NCBI RefSeq assembly: GCF_016756395.1
Contig: NZ_AP018365.1
Span: 1,240,001-1,304,000 of the forward strand
Length of the DNA: 64,000 nucleotides
Source: Streptomyces sp. SN-593
GTDB taxonomy: Bacteria > Actinomycetota > Actinomycetes > Streptomycetales > Streptomycetaceae
Reading direction: 5' to 3'
The notes below the pieces were generated by a model. It was not told the origin of the DNA. It made no database searches and was given only the letters and a program-made list of their open reading frames with translations. Shown piece after piece: positions 36,681-44,693 of this stretch. The position numbers were made by a program, and so were the translations under genes. Numbering within the stretch: the stretch's first letter is position 1; each line of letters starts with the position of its first letter.

Positions 36681-37580
36681 TCAGCCGGACACGTCGGCCT
36701 GGGCCCGCAGCGCGTCCGCGACCGCGCGCAGGAAGGCGGCGTACGCGCCCGGCGCGGGCGGCAGTTCGGGGTTCCAGGGCAGCACCTGGGCGGTGAGGGC
36801 AAGCCGTTGCCAGGCCGGTACGCCGTCGAGAGCGGCGAGCGGCACGGCGTTGGCGCGGGCGTCGGCGAGCACCACGCCGGCGCCGCCGACCGCCGCCAGC
36901 GCCTCGTCCCAGTCGGTGCTGCGCCAGTTGACGCCGGGACCGGGGCCGGGGTCGGCCATCCGCACCCCGAGGTCCGCGAGGTGCCGCAGCTCCGGCCAGG
37001 TGTCCGGCCGGGCCAGGTGCACCTGCTCGGGCCCGGCCGGCGACAACGCGATCACCCGGGCGGTGCCCTCGCCGGCCGCCAGCGCGCGCACCTCCTCCTC
37101 CGCCGCGCTCAGTTCGCCGCCGGCCGCGTCGGCCGGCGCGCCGAAGGCCGCCGCCAGTTCGGCGAACCGGCCCAGGAGCGTCCGCAGCGGCTCGGTGCCC
37201 CCGACGCCGAGCGCGACCACCGGGACGCCCGCCGCCTCCGCGACGCTCTCCGCGAGGGCGTACGGCGCCTTACCGTCGTAGGTCACGTCCACCACCACGT
37301 CCGGCCGCAGCTCCCGCAGCGCCTCCGGCGTGACGTCCGCGCCCCCGCCCAGGTACGCCACCTCCCGCGGGTCGAGCCCGCCGAGCTTCGCCGGGTCGGC
37401 CTGCGCGCCGCTGTCGTGGCCGGACCCGTAGACCGCCACCGGCCTGACGCCGTACTCCCACAGGGCCGCCCCGGCGCGTACGTACGCCACCACCCGGGGC
37501 GGAGCGTCCGGCCCGGACGCGGTGCTGCCACGGTCGTCGGTGAACTCCCAACCTGTCTGCCGCGCACTGTCGTTCGTCAT
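36681..37580 (-). CDS. Cytoplasmic homologue of iron-siderophore binding proteins
   Basis: A 299-residue protein whose sequence follows the type III periplasmic binding fold (RVVAYVRAGAALWEYGVRPV at the start, LRELRPDVVVDVTYDGK in the middle, PDTWPELRHLADLGVRM late), but it has no signal peptide and no lipobox; the first 30 residues are hydrophilic. The ATG at 37580 has AAGGGGG at a good distance, and a GTG at 37598 adds only six non-signal residues. It therefore probably stays in the cytoplasm, where it could bind or release an imported siderophore. The next gene encodes a normal lipoprotein of the same class. Confidence 0.75.
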   Translation of the reverse strand: MTNDSARQTGWEFTDDRGSTASGPDAPPRVVAYVRAGAALWEYGVRPVAVYGSGHDSGAQADPAKLGGLDPREVAYLGGGADVTPEALRELRPDVVVDVTYDGKAPYALAESVAEAAGVPVVALGVGGTEPLRTLLGRFAELAAAFGAPADAAGGELSAAEEEVRALAAGEGTARVIALSPAGPEQVHLARPDTWPELRHLADLGVRMADPGPGPGVNWRSTDWDEALAAVGGAGVVLADARANAVPLAALDGVPAWQRLALTAQVLPWNPELPPAPGAYAAFLRAVADALRAQADVSG

Positions 37581-37802
37581 CACCGGCACCCCCTTCACGT
37601 TCCGCGTCGGACGTCTCGCTCGTCCAGGTCACTCGCACCGGCGGGCCCCGCGGGGACGCGCGCCGCGCGCGCCTTCCACCCTGCGCCCCCACCCGCCCCC
37701 GCGACAAGGACGCGTGCGCCGACGGCCCCCGTACGGCGGCCTGTTGACCGATCACCCGCATAACGCGTCCCAACGACGGGGTCGCCTGCGCGCGGCGGGC
37801 GG

Positions 37803-38897
37803 TCAGATGCGGGTGGCCAGTCGGGCGCAGACCTTGCGGACGTCGGCGAGCAGCGCGATGGCGATGCCGTAGCTGGCGGGGAAGAACAGGTCGCTGGTGA
37901 AGACGTCGGAGTGCTGCACCGCGGGGAGCTTCTTGAAGACCTGCTCGGTGCGGAGCTTGGCGAGCGAGACGCCGGTGGTGAAGAGCACGTCGGTGCCGCC
38001 GAGCAGGCTGGACATGTCCTCCAGGGAGTGCTCGACGAAGCCGTCCTTCTGCGTCGCCCCGGCGGCCAGCCGCACCCCGGCGTCCACGAGGACCCGGCCG
38101 TGCGAGGAGTTCGGGCCGTACAGGTCCCACACCGAGCCGTTGCCGTCGACCAGGTCCCAGCGGGTGGCGGCGAGCACCTTGGCGTACTGCGAGCGGATCG
38201 AGGCGCACGCGTCCGCGTAGGACTTCTTGAGGGCGTCCAGGCGCGCGGTGCGGCCGACCGCCGCCGCGGTGGCCACGGCCTCGGCGCGCCAGTTGCCCGC
38301 GGCCTTCTGCCACTCGAAGACCAGCGTCGGCGCGATCTCCGCGAGGCGGGCGTAGGGCTGCTGCTGCAGCTTGGGGTCCTTCCAGTCCGAGGTGATGATC
38401 AGGTCGGGGCGCAGTCCGGCGATCTTCTCCAGGTCCGGGGCGCCGGAGGTGTCGACGACCCGCGCCACGGAGGCGTCGGCCTTGGTGTAGGTGTCGAACG
38501 CGGGCATGTAGTCGGGGCGTCCGACGTACCGCACGCCGACGTCCAGCAGGGCGCACGCCTCGGGGAACTGGAGGGCCACGATGCGCTGCGGGTCGGCCGG
38601 GACCTTCACGTCGCCGTGCAGCGTGGCGACGGTGCGCGACCCGGAGGCGTGGCCGCCGGTCGGGGAGGACGAGGAGGCCGGGGAGGACGACGAGCCGCAG
38701 CCGCTCAGGCCGAGGAGCGCCGCGGCGCCGGCCGAGGTGCCGAGGAAGCCCCGCCGGCTGAAGTGGCCGCCGGTCGCGCCGAGCTTGTCGAGCCCTTCGG
38801 ATCCGGCCCGCGGCGGACGGCCACCGGCCGCCTGGCGCGCGGGGGGCGGCACTGGGAGGTCACGGGACTTGAGGAGAGGGCTCACGGGTTCCACCAC
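37803..38897 (-). CDS. Iron-siderophore ABC transporter substrate-binding lipoprotein (second)
   Basis: A 364-residue FecB/FhuD-class binding protein. The Tat signal SRRGFLGTSAGAAALLGLSG ends in the lipobox cysteine (about 67); the unusually long 47-residue leader before it suggests that the true start may be further in. The mature part has QRIVALQFPEACALLDVGVR and RPDLIITSDWKDPK. An iron box lies 18 bp upstream of the start, so it should be induced by iron limitation together with the FecCD-FecE transporter. It has no permease genes of its own nearby. Confidence 0.9.
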   Translation of the reverse strand: MVEPVSPLLKSRDLPVPPPARQAAGGRPPRAGSEGLDKLGATGGHFSRRGFLGTSAGAAALLGLSGCGSSSSPASSSSPTGGHASGSRTVATLHGDVKVPADPQRIVALQFPEACALLDVGVRYVGRPDYMPAFDTYTKADASVARVVDTSGAPDLEKIAGLRPDLIITSDWKDPKLQQQPYARLAEIAPTLVFEWQKAAGNWRAEAVATAAAVGRTARLDALKKSYADACASIRSQYAKVLAATRWDLVDGNGSVWDLYGPNSSHGRVLVDAGVRLAAGATQKDGFVEHSLEDMSSLLGGTDVLFTTGVSLAKLRTEQVFKKLPAVQHSDVFTSDLFFPASYGIAIALLADVRKVCARLATRI

Positions 38898-38915
38898 TTC
38901 GGTCGGTCGACGAAC

Positions 38916-38934
38916 TTAGGTAAGCCTTACTTTA
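38916..38934 (-). promoter_or_regulatory. Iron box upstream of the second siderophore-binding protein
   Basis: TTAGGTAAGCCTTACTTTA shares its first 15 bases with the box before the MFS gene. It overlaps the stop codon (38927-38929) of the upstream EamA gene, so control of the binding protein is embedded in the end of its neighbour. Confidence 0.75.
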
Positions 38935-39883
38935 CCCGTGGGGGTGCCACCCGTGGAGGGGCACCCCGGACTCCTCGCAGGTCCCGCAGCCGCCCGAGCG
39001 GCCGCCAGGGCGACCCGGCCCGCGGCCGACCGGGCTCCGGCGGTGCCGGACGGCCGAGCAGCACCCCGGCCAGGACGAGCGGGAGGCCGGCCAACTGCCG
39101 GGCGGTGAGCGGTTCGTGGGCGACGGCGGTGCCCAGCAGCACCCCGGTCACCGGGTTGAGCAGACCGACCAGACCGACGGTCGCCGCGGGCAGCCGGCCC
39201 AGCGCGGCGAACCACGCCGTGAACGCCAACGCCGTGGCGACCACCGCGACGTAGCCGAAGCCGAGCAGCGCCCGGCCGCCGAGGGCCGGCGGCGCGCCCT
39301 CGAACACCGCGGCGAACGGCAGCAGCAGGAGCCCGCCGGCGAGCAACTGCCAGCAGGTGGAGGCGAGGACGTCCGCGCCGGCGCCCCAGCGCTTGGCGAG
39401 CACGTAGCCGAGCGAGGACAGCAGCATCGCGCCGGCGGAGGCCGCCACGCCCAGCGGGTCGGCGCCGCCCGACCCGCCCCACAGCATCAGGCACACCCCG
39501 CCGACTCCGACGCCGGCGCCCGACAGGTGGGCGCCGCGCGGCCGTTCGCCGACCAGCGGCCACGCGATCAGCGCCATCACCAGCGGCGACGCGGCCATGA
39601 CGGTCGCGGCGGTGCTGGTCGGCAGGCGCTGCGCGGCGAGGTAGACCAGGGCGAAGAACCCGCCGGCGTTGAGCACCCCCAGTACCGCGGACCGCCACCA
39701 CCAGGCGCCGCGCGGGAGCCTGCGGCGCAGCCCGAGGAGCAGCAGACCGGCCGGCACCGCCCTGATCGCGCCGCCGTACAGCGGGTCGCCCGGGGGCAAC
39801 GCCGCCTTGGTGACGTAGTAGTTCGCACCCCAGGCCACCGGGGCGACCGCCGCGAGGAGCACCCAGCGCAGATTGGCTTCCAT
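38927..39883 (-). CDS. EamA/DMT-family transporter
   Basis: A 318-residue membrane protein with ten helices in two EamA repeats (residues about 5-135 and 145-280): APVAWGANYYVTKAALP in the first helix and LASTCWQLLAGGLLLLPF in the second repeat. Such proteins export metabolites or drugs; the substrate is unknown. It is divergent from a MarR regulator with only 39 bp between the two ATGs, and a shared palindrome covers both promoters, so MarR control is very likely. No ribosome site is seen at a useful distance; CATAGT seven bases before the ATG suggests a leaderless transcript. Confidence 0.88.
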   Translation of the reverse strand: MEANLRWVLLAAVAPVAWGANYYVTKAALPPGDPLYGGAIRAVPAGLLLLGLRRRLPRGAWWWRSAVLGVLNAGGFFALVYLAAQRLPTSTAATVMAASPLVMALIAWPLVGERPRGAHLSGAGVGVGGVCLMLWGGSGGADPLGVAASAGAMLLSSLGYVLAKRWGAGADVLASTCWQLLAGGLLLLPFAAVFEGAPPALGGRALLGFGYVAVVATALAFTAWFAALGRLPAATVGLVGLLNPVTGVLLGTAVAHEPLTARQLAGLPLVLAGVLLGRPAPPEPGRPRAGSPWRPLGRLRDLRGVRGAPPRVAPPRVK

Positions 39884-39890
39884 GGAAGCT

Positions 39891-39916
39891 ACTATGCCTT
39901 CCTCGGAAGCTATAGT
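39891..39916. promoter_or_regulatory. 26-bp imperfect palindrome shared by EamA and MarR promoters
   Basis: ACTATGCCTTCC-TC-GGAAGCTATAGT: arms of 12 bases with two mismatches. Its two ends are themselves -10 hexamers (TATAGT on plus, CATAGT on minus), each six to seven bases from a start ATG. MarR binding here would switch off both genes. Confidence 0.65.
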
Positions 39917-39922
39917 GAAGCC

Positions 39923-40453
39923 ATGCCCGCAGAACCGGCCGGCTCCGGCCCCCCGCTCGACCACATCGCCCGCATCCAGGCCGAGTGGGCCCGCGAGCGG
40001 CCCGAGGTCGACGTCTCCCCGCAGGGCGTGATCGGCCGGCTGCACCGGATCGCGGGAATGCTCACCGAGCAGTTGTGCGTGGTCTACCGCCGGTTCGGCC
40101 TGAGCGAGGGCGAGTTCGACGTGCTCGCCGCCCTGCGCCGGGCCGGGGCGCCCTACGAGCGGGCGCCCGGCGAGCTGGCCGCGCACACCATGGTCACCAC
40201 CGGCGCGATGACCAAGCGGATCGACCGGCTGGAGCGCGGCGGGCTCGTCACGCGCCGCCGCGCCCGCGACGACGGGCGCGGGCGCGTGGTCGGACTCACC
40301 CCGGCCGGACGCGAGTTGGTCGACCGGGCGTTCGCCGAGCACATGCGCAACGAGCGCCGCCTCCTCGACGCCCTCCCGCCCGAGGAGGCCGCCCACCTCG
40401 AAGCCCTCCTGACGTCCTGGCTGGCCCGCCTGGAACCGCCGCGCGACGCGTAG
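39923..40453 (+). CDS. MarR-family transcriptional regulator
   Basis: A 176-residue winged-helix regulator: FGLSEGEFDVLAALRRAGAP, recognition region GELAAHTMVTTGAMTKRIDR and wing GLVTRRRARDDGRGRVVGLT. It has a longer N-terminus than minimal MarR proteins (about 40 residues with AQWARERPEVD-type sequence, here IQAEWARERPEVDVS), a pattern seen in Streptomyces paralogues. The TATAGT -10 lies six bases before the ATG and no Shine-Dalgarno is present, so a leaderless mRNA is likely. Probable repressor of the divergent EamA exporter. Confidence 0.9.
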   Translation: MPAEPAGSGPPLDHIARIQAEWARERPEVDVSPQGVIGRLHRIAGMLTEQLCVVYRRFGLSEGEFDVLAALRRAGAPYERAPGELAAHTMVTTGAMTKRIDRLERGGLVTRRRARDDGRGRVVGLTPAGRELVDRAFAEHMRNERRLLDALPPEEAAHLEALLTSWLARLEPPRDA

Positions 40454-40853
40454 GCGGCGACGCGACCCGTGGACGTCGGGACGGCGGGACGGGTGGACGG
40501 GTGGACGGCGGGACGCGTAGGCGGCGGGACGCGTAGGCGGGCGTTGCCCAGGCCGGGTGACGCCCAGGCCGGGTGACGCGCGAGTCGGACCAGGCGCAAG
40601 CCCGGAGACGGGCCGGCCGGGAGACGCCGAGCGCTCGGCGCGACCGTACGGGCCGGGGCCGGGGCGGGCACCGGCCGAGCCGAACGCCGGCGGCGACGCC
40701 GCCCCGGACCGATCACGCGACCGGCGCGCGGCGCCCGGACCAGCCGTCGAGACGCCTCACGCGGGCCGGGAGGGCTGTCGAGCACGCCCGCGAGGAGCCG
40801 CATCGGGCGCTTCGGGCCCTGGACACGGGCCGGCCGGCGCCGATGCGTCGCCG
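40454..40853. other. Gene-free stretch with short tandem repeats
   Basis: About 400 bp without a supportable gene. It contains a twice-repeated 15-bp unit (GCGGGACGCGTAGGC, about 40508-40538) and a twice-repeated 16-bp unit (CCCAGGCCGGGTGACG at 40547 and 40563). Long open frames here are shadows. Confidence 0.6.
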
Positions 40854-41369
40854 TCAGTCGGGGGTGTCGTCCGGAGGGGAGCCGGGACCGGCACCGGAAC
40901 CCGGATCGGGGGCGGGGTCCGGCCGGGGCGGCTGCTCGGCGGGGGGCCAGGCCCCCAGCGTGACGGCGCCGTTGATGTCCCTGCCCTGGATGACGGCGCC
41001 CTGGGTGCCGCCGCTGATCATGCTGTGCACCACGCTGATCGTGCCGCCCCGGGCCGGCGTCGCGCCCAACTCCGCCAGCAGCGTGCGCAGTTCCGTTGCG
41101 GCGTCGGGGTCGGCGCGCAGCACGCGCCGCAGCCGGGCCCGCCACTCCTCCTCCACGTCGGCCGCCGTGCCGGCGTCGCCGGCCTGCCGCGCGGCCACCA
41201 GTTCCGCGCGAGCGGCGTCGAGTTGGCCGCCGACCGCGCCGCCGTCGCCGCCGCCCCGGGCGAAGAACGCGGCGAGCCGGCCGCGGAGGTGCCCCCAGGT
41301 GTCCTGGACCATGAGCTGCACCAGCGTGGTCGCGCCGGAAGCCGCAAGTGCGGTGAGTTCCGCTTCCAC
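40854..41369 (-). CDS. Small protein with SGGTQGAVIQGRDI motif
   Basis: A 171-residue protein without signal peptide or membrane segment. Residues about 1-95 look helical (VQLMVQDTWGHLRGRLAAFF, then an Ala/Arg-rich helix pair); residues about 105-140 contain VVHSMISGGTQGAVIQGRDI, a Gly-rich strand motif that I know as a recurring element in actinobacterial hypothetical proteins, some linked to multi-domain signalling or conflict proteins. The tail is Pro/Gly-rich. The GTG at 41369 follows GGAGGGACGG. No partner gene is adjacent; a LacI regulator is divergent 240 bp away. Function unknown. Confidence 0.7.
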   Translation of the reverse strand: MEAELTALAASGATTLVQLMVQDTWGHLRGRLAAFFARGGGDGGAVGGQLDAARAELVAARQAGDAGTAADVEEEWRARLRRVLRADPDAATELRTLLAELGATPARGGTISVVHSMISGGTQGAVIQGRDINGAVTLGAWPPAEQPPRPDPAPDPGSGAGPGSPPDDTPD

Positions 41370-41610
41370 CCGTCCCTCCCCCGTAGCGCCCGCGTCCGGC
41401 CCCCTCCGGCCGCCGCCGTCCCCTCCCACGGTAGGCCAACGGCGGCCGGACCGCGGGGGGTTCGACGGGCGCCGGGTCCACCGGGCAACGCCGTGCCCGG
41501 GGGGCTCGGCGCGCGCCGGGAGCGGCTTGCCGCACGGCGCCGCGCCGGGTTCGCGATACTGCTCCGACGAGGCGGGTGCGGCCAGGCCGCGGGCGAAGGG
41601 CACGGGATCG

Positions 41611-42666
41611 ATGGCGCGGGACACGGAACCCGGGGAAGCGGGCGGCGCGGGCGGGCTGGCGAGGGTGGCCGCCGAGGCGGGCGTGTCCGTGTCCACCGTG
41701 TCGAAGGTGCTGCACGGGCGCTCGGACGTCGCCTCGCGTACCCGGGCGCGCGTGCAGCGGCTGCTGGAGCAGCACGGGTACGGTGCCGCGCCGCGCGGGC
41801 GGGCCGTGCCGACCGCGCTCGCCGCCGGCGGGCTGATCGACTTCGTGATCGGCGAGCTGGACGGGCCCTGGGCGGTCCAGTTGGTGCGCGGCGCCGAGGA
41901 GGCGCTGCACGCGGTCGGCATGGGACTGGTCGTGTCGGCGACGCACGAGGGCGACGGCGGGCAGGCGCGGAACTGGCTGGACGCGCTGGCCGAGCGGCCG
42001 ACCCGCGGTGCGGTCCTGGTGGTGCCCGCGCTGACGGACGCGCAGCGGGCCGGACTCGCCCGGCTGGGGCTGCCGTTCGCCCTGATCGCGCCGGCCGAGG
42101 AACCGCCGCCGGGCGTGCCGTGGGTGGGCGCGACCAACTGGCCGGGCGGGCTGGCTGCCACCCGGCACCTGGTCCGGCTGGGCCACCGCAGGATCGCGGT
42201 GATCGGCGGCCCGCCGGACCGGCTCGCCTCCCGGGCCCGGGTGGACGGGTACCGGTCGGCGCTCGACGAGGGCGGGCTGCCCTTCGACCCCGAACTGGTC
42301 CGCTACGGGGACTTCTCACACGGTCCCGCCCACGACCACGCGCTCGACCTGCTGCGCCTGCCGGACCGGCCGACGGCGGTCTTCGCCGGCAGCGACCAGC
42401 AGGCCCTGAGCACCTACCGCGCCGCCGACCGCCTCGGGTTGCGCGTGCCCGCCGACGTCAGCGTGGTCGGGTTCGACGACCTCGACTTCGCGGACTGGGT
42501 CACCCCGCGACTGACCACCGTCCGCACCCCGCTGCCCGAGATGGCGGCGCTCGCCACCCGCATGGTCCTCCAACTCCTCGCCGGCGAGACCCCGGAGACC
42601 ACCCGTGTCGAGGTCGCCAGCGAGCTGGTCATCCGCGACAGCACCGCCCCTCCCCCGCCCCGCTGA
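41611..42666 (+). CDS. LacI-family transcriptional regulator (orphan)
   Basis: A 351-residue regulator with helix-turn-helix LARVAAEAGVSVSTVSKVLH (about 15-34), hinge region and a ligand domain ending in the typical VVGFDDLDFADWVTPRLTTV. The linker after the helix-turn-helix (GYGAAPRGRAVPT) is alanine-rich. No sugar transporter or hydrolase is adjacent, so its target is elsewhere or it is a stray. Its last 38 bases overlap the end of the convergent arsI gene. Confidence 0.9.
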   Translation: MARDTEPGEAGGAGGLARVAAEAGVSVSTVSKVLHGRSDVASRTRARVQRLLEQHGYGAAPRGRAVPTALAAGGLIDFVIGELDGPWAVQLVRGAEEALHAVGMGLVVSATHEGDGGQARNWLDALAERPTRGAVLVVPALTDAQRAGLARLGLPFALIAPAEEPPPGVPWVGATNWPGGLAATRHLVRLGHRRIAVIGGPPDRLASRARVDGYRSALDEGGLPFDPELVRYGDFSHGPAHDHALDLLRLPDRPTAVFAGSDQQALSTYRAADRLGLRVPADVSVVGFDDLDFADWVTPRLTTVRTPLPEMAALATRMVLQLLAGETPETTRVEVASELVIRDSTAPPPPR

Positions 42667-43147
42667 CCGGCCTGTCGACCGGCCTGTCGACCGGCCCGTC
42701 GACCGGCACTGCCCCCGCCTCACCGACCGGCACCGACGGACCGGCGGCGGGCACGTCGGTGCCGGACCGTCCCGGGGTGTCCGCGTCGGCCTTGACCACG
42801 TACACCTCCCAGGGTTCGCGCCCCGGGCCGTGGACCCAGACCTTGTCCTGGAGGGCGTAGCAGCAGGAGGTGTCGCTCTCCTCGAAGGTGGCCAGCCCGG
42901 CGCTCCGGAGCCGCTCGGTGGCGGCGTCGACCTGGCCGGTGGTGCCGACCTCGACGCCGAGGTGGTCGAGGCGGGTGTCCTGGCCGGGCTCGCCCTCGAT
43001 CAGGACGAGCTTGAGCGGGGGGTCGGTGAGCGCGAAGTTCGCGTAGCCGTCGCGGCGCTTGGCCGGTTCGGCGCCGAAGAGCTTCGTGTAGAACGCGATC
43101 GACGCGTCGAGGTCGCTGACGCGCAGCGCGAGTTGGGCGCGTGACAT
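42629..43147 (-). CDS. arsI: ArsI/CadI-family metalloenzyme (vicinal-oxygen-chelate fold)
   Basis: A 172-residue protein of the ArsI/CadI family. ArsI enzymes are Fe(II) dioxygenases that break the carbon-arsenic bond of trivalent organoarsenicals. The fold starts with LALRVSDLDASIAFYTKLFG; the arsenic-binding cysteine pair is in SCCYALQDK (Cys 95-96) and LDHLGVEV supplies metal-ligand residues. The last about 35 residues include VDRP repeats encoded by 12-bp repeats (42669-42704) and are probably dispensable. It is divergent from arsR-ACR3-arsC, with two ArsR operators between, one containing its -35 TTGACA. Confidence 0.88.
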   Translation of the reverse strand: MSRAQLALRVSDLDASIAFYTKLFGAEPAKRRDGYANFALTDPPLKLVLIEGEPGQDTRLDHLGVEVGTTGQVDAATERLRSAGLATFEESDTSCCYALQDKVWVHGPGREPWEVYVVKADADTPGRSGTDVPAAGPSVPVGEAGAVPVDGPVDRPVDRPVSGAGEGRCCRG

Positions 43148-43167
43148 GGCACGGCTCCCATCCTTCG

Positions 43168-43189
43168 TGTATCGATATCCGTCAATACA
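43168..43189. promoter_or_regulatory. ArsR operator, copy 1
   Basis: TGTATCGA-TATCCG-TCAATACA: an inverted repeat with one mismatch between the arms, located 20 bp before the arsI start. Confidence 0.65.
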
Positions 43190-43200
43190 GTGTTGCGCCG

Positions 43201-43222
43201 TGAATCGATGGATGTCAATATA
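43201..43222. promoter_or_regulatory. ArsR operator, copy 2
   Basis: TGAATCGA-TGGATG-TCAATATA, exactly 33 bp (about three helical turns) from copy 1. It ends six bases before the arsR ATG and includes AATATA/TATAGA, a likely -10 for arsR, and on the other strand TTGACA, a likely -35 for arsI. Confidence 0.65.
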
Positions 43223-43227
43223 GAAGA

Positions 43228-43602
43228 ATGTCGAAACACGAGCTTGTGGTGCTGGGCCAGGAGCCCTCCGCCCCCGCGTGCTGCCCGGGGCTGCTGGCCG
43301 CACCCCTCGACGAGGAGCAGGCGGGCGAGCTGGCCCGGGTCTTCAAGGCCCTCGGCGATCCGGTGCGGCTGCGCCTGCTGTCGATGATCGCCTCCCGTGC
43401 GGGCGGCGAGGTCTGCGTGTGCGACCTGACCCCGGCGTTCGACCTGTCGCAGCCGACGATCTCGCACCACCTGAAGCTGCTGCGGCAGGCCGGCCTCATC
43501 GACAGCGAGCGGCGCGGCACCTGGGTCTACTACCGGCTGCTCCCGGAGATGACCGACCGGCTCGCCGGCGTCCTCACCCGGCCTGCGGGCTCCGCCTCGT
43601 GA
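43228..43602 (+). CDS. arsR: ArsR-family metalloregulator
   Basis: A 124-residue winged-helix repressor. The metal-binding motif is EVCVCDL (Cys 63, 65), with an additional CC pair at residues 18-19; DNA-recognition helix LSQPTISHHLKLLRQAGL. It lowers expression of the ars genes until arsenite binds. A weak ribosome site and a -10 directly before the ATG suggest a leaderless start. The stop overlaps the next start by four bases. Confidence 0.93.
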   Translation: MSKHELVVLGQEPSAPACCPGLLAAPLDEEQAGELARVFKALGDPVRLRLLSMIASRAGGEVCVCDLTPAFDLSQPTISHHLKLLRQAGLIDSERRGTWVYYRLLPEMTDRLAGVLTRPAGSAS

Positions 43603-44693
43603 GCGGGCCGGAGGGCGGGGGCGTGGCGGCGCGGCTGTCCTTCCTCGACCGCGGCCTGGCCGTCTGGATCCTGGCCGCGATGGCCGCCGGGATCGGGCTG
43701 GGACGCGCGGCCCCGGGGCTCGGCGACACGCTCGCCGAGGTCACCGTGGCGGGCGTGTCCCTCCCGATCGCGCTCGGCCTGCTGGTGATGATGTTCCCGG
43801 TGCTGGCGAAGGTCCGGTACGACCGGCTGGGCACCGTCACCCGGGACCGGCGCCTGCTGGTGCCGTCCCTGCTGCTGAACTGGGTGGCCGGGCCGACCCT
43901 CATGTTCGCGCTGGCCTGGCTGTTCCTGCCGGACCTGCCCGCCTACCGCACCGGGCTGATCGTCGTCGGCCTCGCCCGCTGCATCGCCATGGTGATCATC
44001 TGGAACGACCTGGCCTGCGGCCACCGCGAGGCCGCGGCGGTCCTGGTCGCGCTCAACTCCGTCTTCCAGGTGGCCGCGTTCTCCCTGCTCGGCTGGTTCT
44101 ACCTGTCCGTCCTGCCCGGCTGGCTCGGCCTGGGGCAGACCGGCCTGGACATCCCCGTGGGGACCGTCACCCGCAGCGTGCTGGTCTTCCTCGGCATCCC
44201 CCTGGTGGCCGGCTACCTCACCCGCCGCGTCGGCGAGCGCGCCAGGGGCCGCGCCTGGTACGAGGCCGTCCTGGTCCCGCGCGTCGGCCCCTTCGCCCTG
44301 TACGGCCTGCTGTTCACCGTCGTCGTCCTCTTCGCCCTCCAGGGCCGCGCCATCACCTCGCACCCCCTTGACGTCGCGCGCGTCGCGCTGCCGCTGCTGG
44401 CGTACTTCGCGCTCATGTGGACCGGGTCGATGGCCCTGGGCCGGGCGGTCGGGCTCGACCACGCCCGCGCGACGACCCTGGCGTTCACCGCGGCCGGCAA
44501 CAACTTCGAGCTGGCGATCGCCGTCTGCGTCGCGACCTTCGGCGCGTCCTCCGGCCAGGCGCTCGCCGGTGTCGTCGGGCCGCTGATCGAGGTACCCGCG
44601 CTGATCGGCCTGGTCCACGTCGCCCTGCGCGCCCGGCGCTGGTTCGCCGCGCCGGCCGTCCCCGTTCCCCAGGAGGAGCCCGCCCGTGCCTGA
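43599..44693 (+). CDS. acr3: Arsenite efflux transporter, ACR3 family
   Basis: A 364-residue membrane protein with ten helices of the bile/arsenite/riboflavin transporter superfamily. The ACR3 signature LARCIAMVIIWNDLACG contains the essential cysteine (about 128), and GNNFELAIAV lies in the late helices. It extrudes arsenite. The GTG at 43599 overlaps the arsR stop (GTGA) so translation is coupled; the next gene starts eight bases before its end. Confidence 0.93.
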   Translation: MSGPEGGGVAARLSFLDRGLAVWILAAMAAGIGLGRAAPGLGDTLAEVTVAGVSLPIALGLLVMMFPVLAKVRYDRLGTVTRDRRLLVPSLLLNWVAGPTLMFALAWLFLPDLPAYRTGLIVVGLARCIAMVIIWNDLACGHREAAAVLVALNSVFQVAAFSLLGWFYLSVLPGWLGLGQTGLDIPVGTVTRSVLVFLGIPLVAGYLTRRVGERARGRAWYEAVLVPRVGPFALYGLLFTVVVLFALQGRAITSHPLDVARVALPLLAYFALMWTGSMALGRAVGLDHARATTLAFTAAGNNFELAIAVCVATFGASSGQALAGVVGPLIEVPALIGLVHVALRARRWFAAPAVPVPQEEPARA

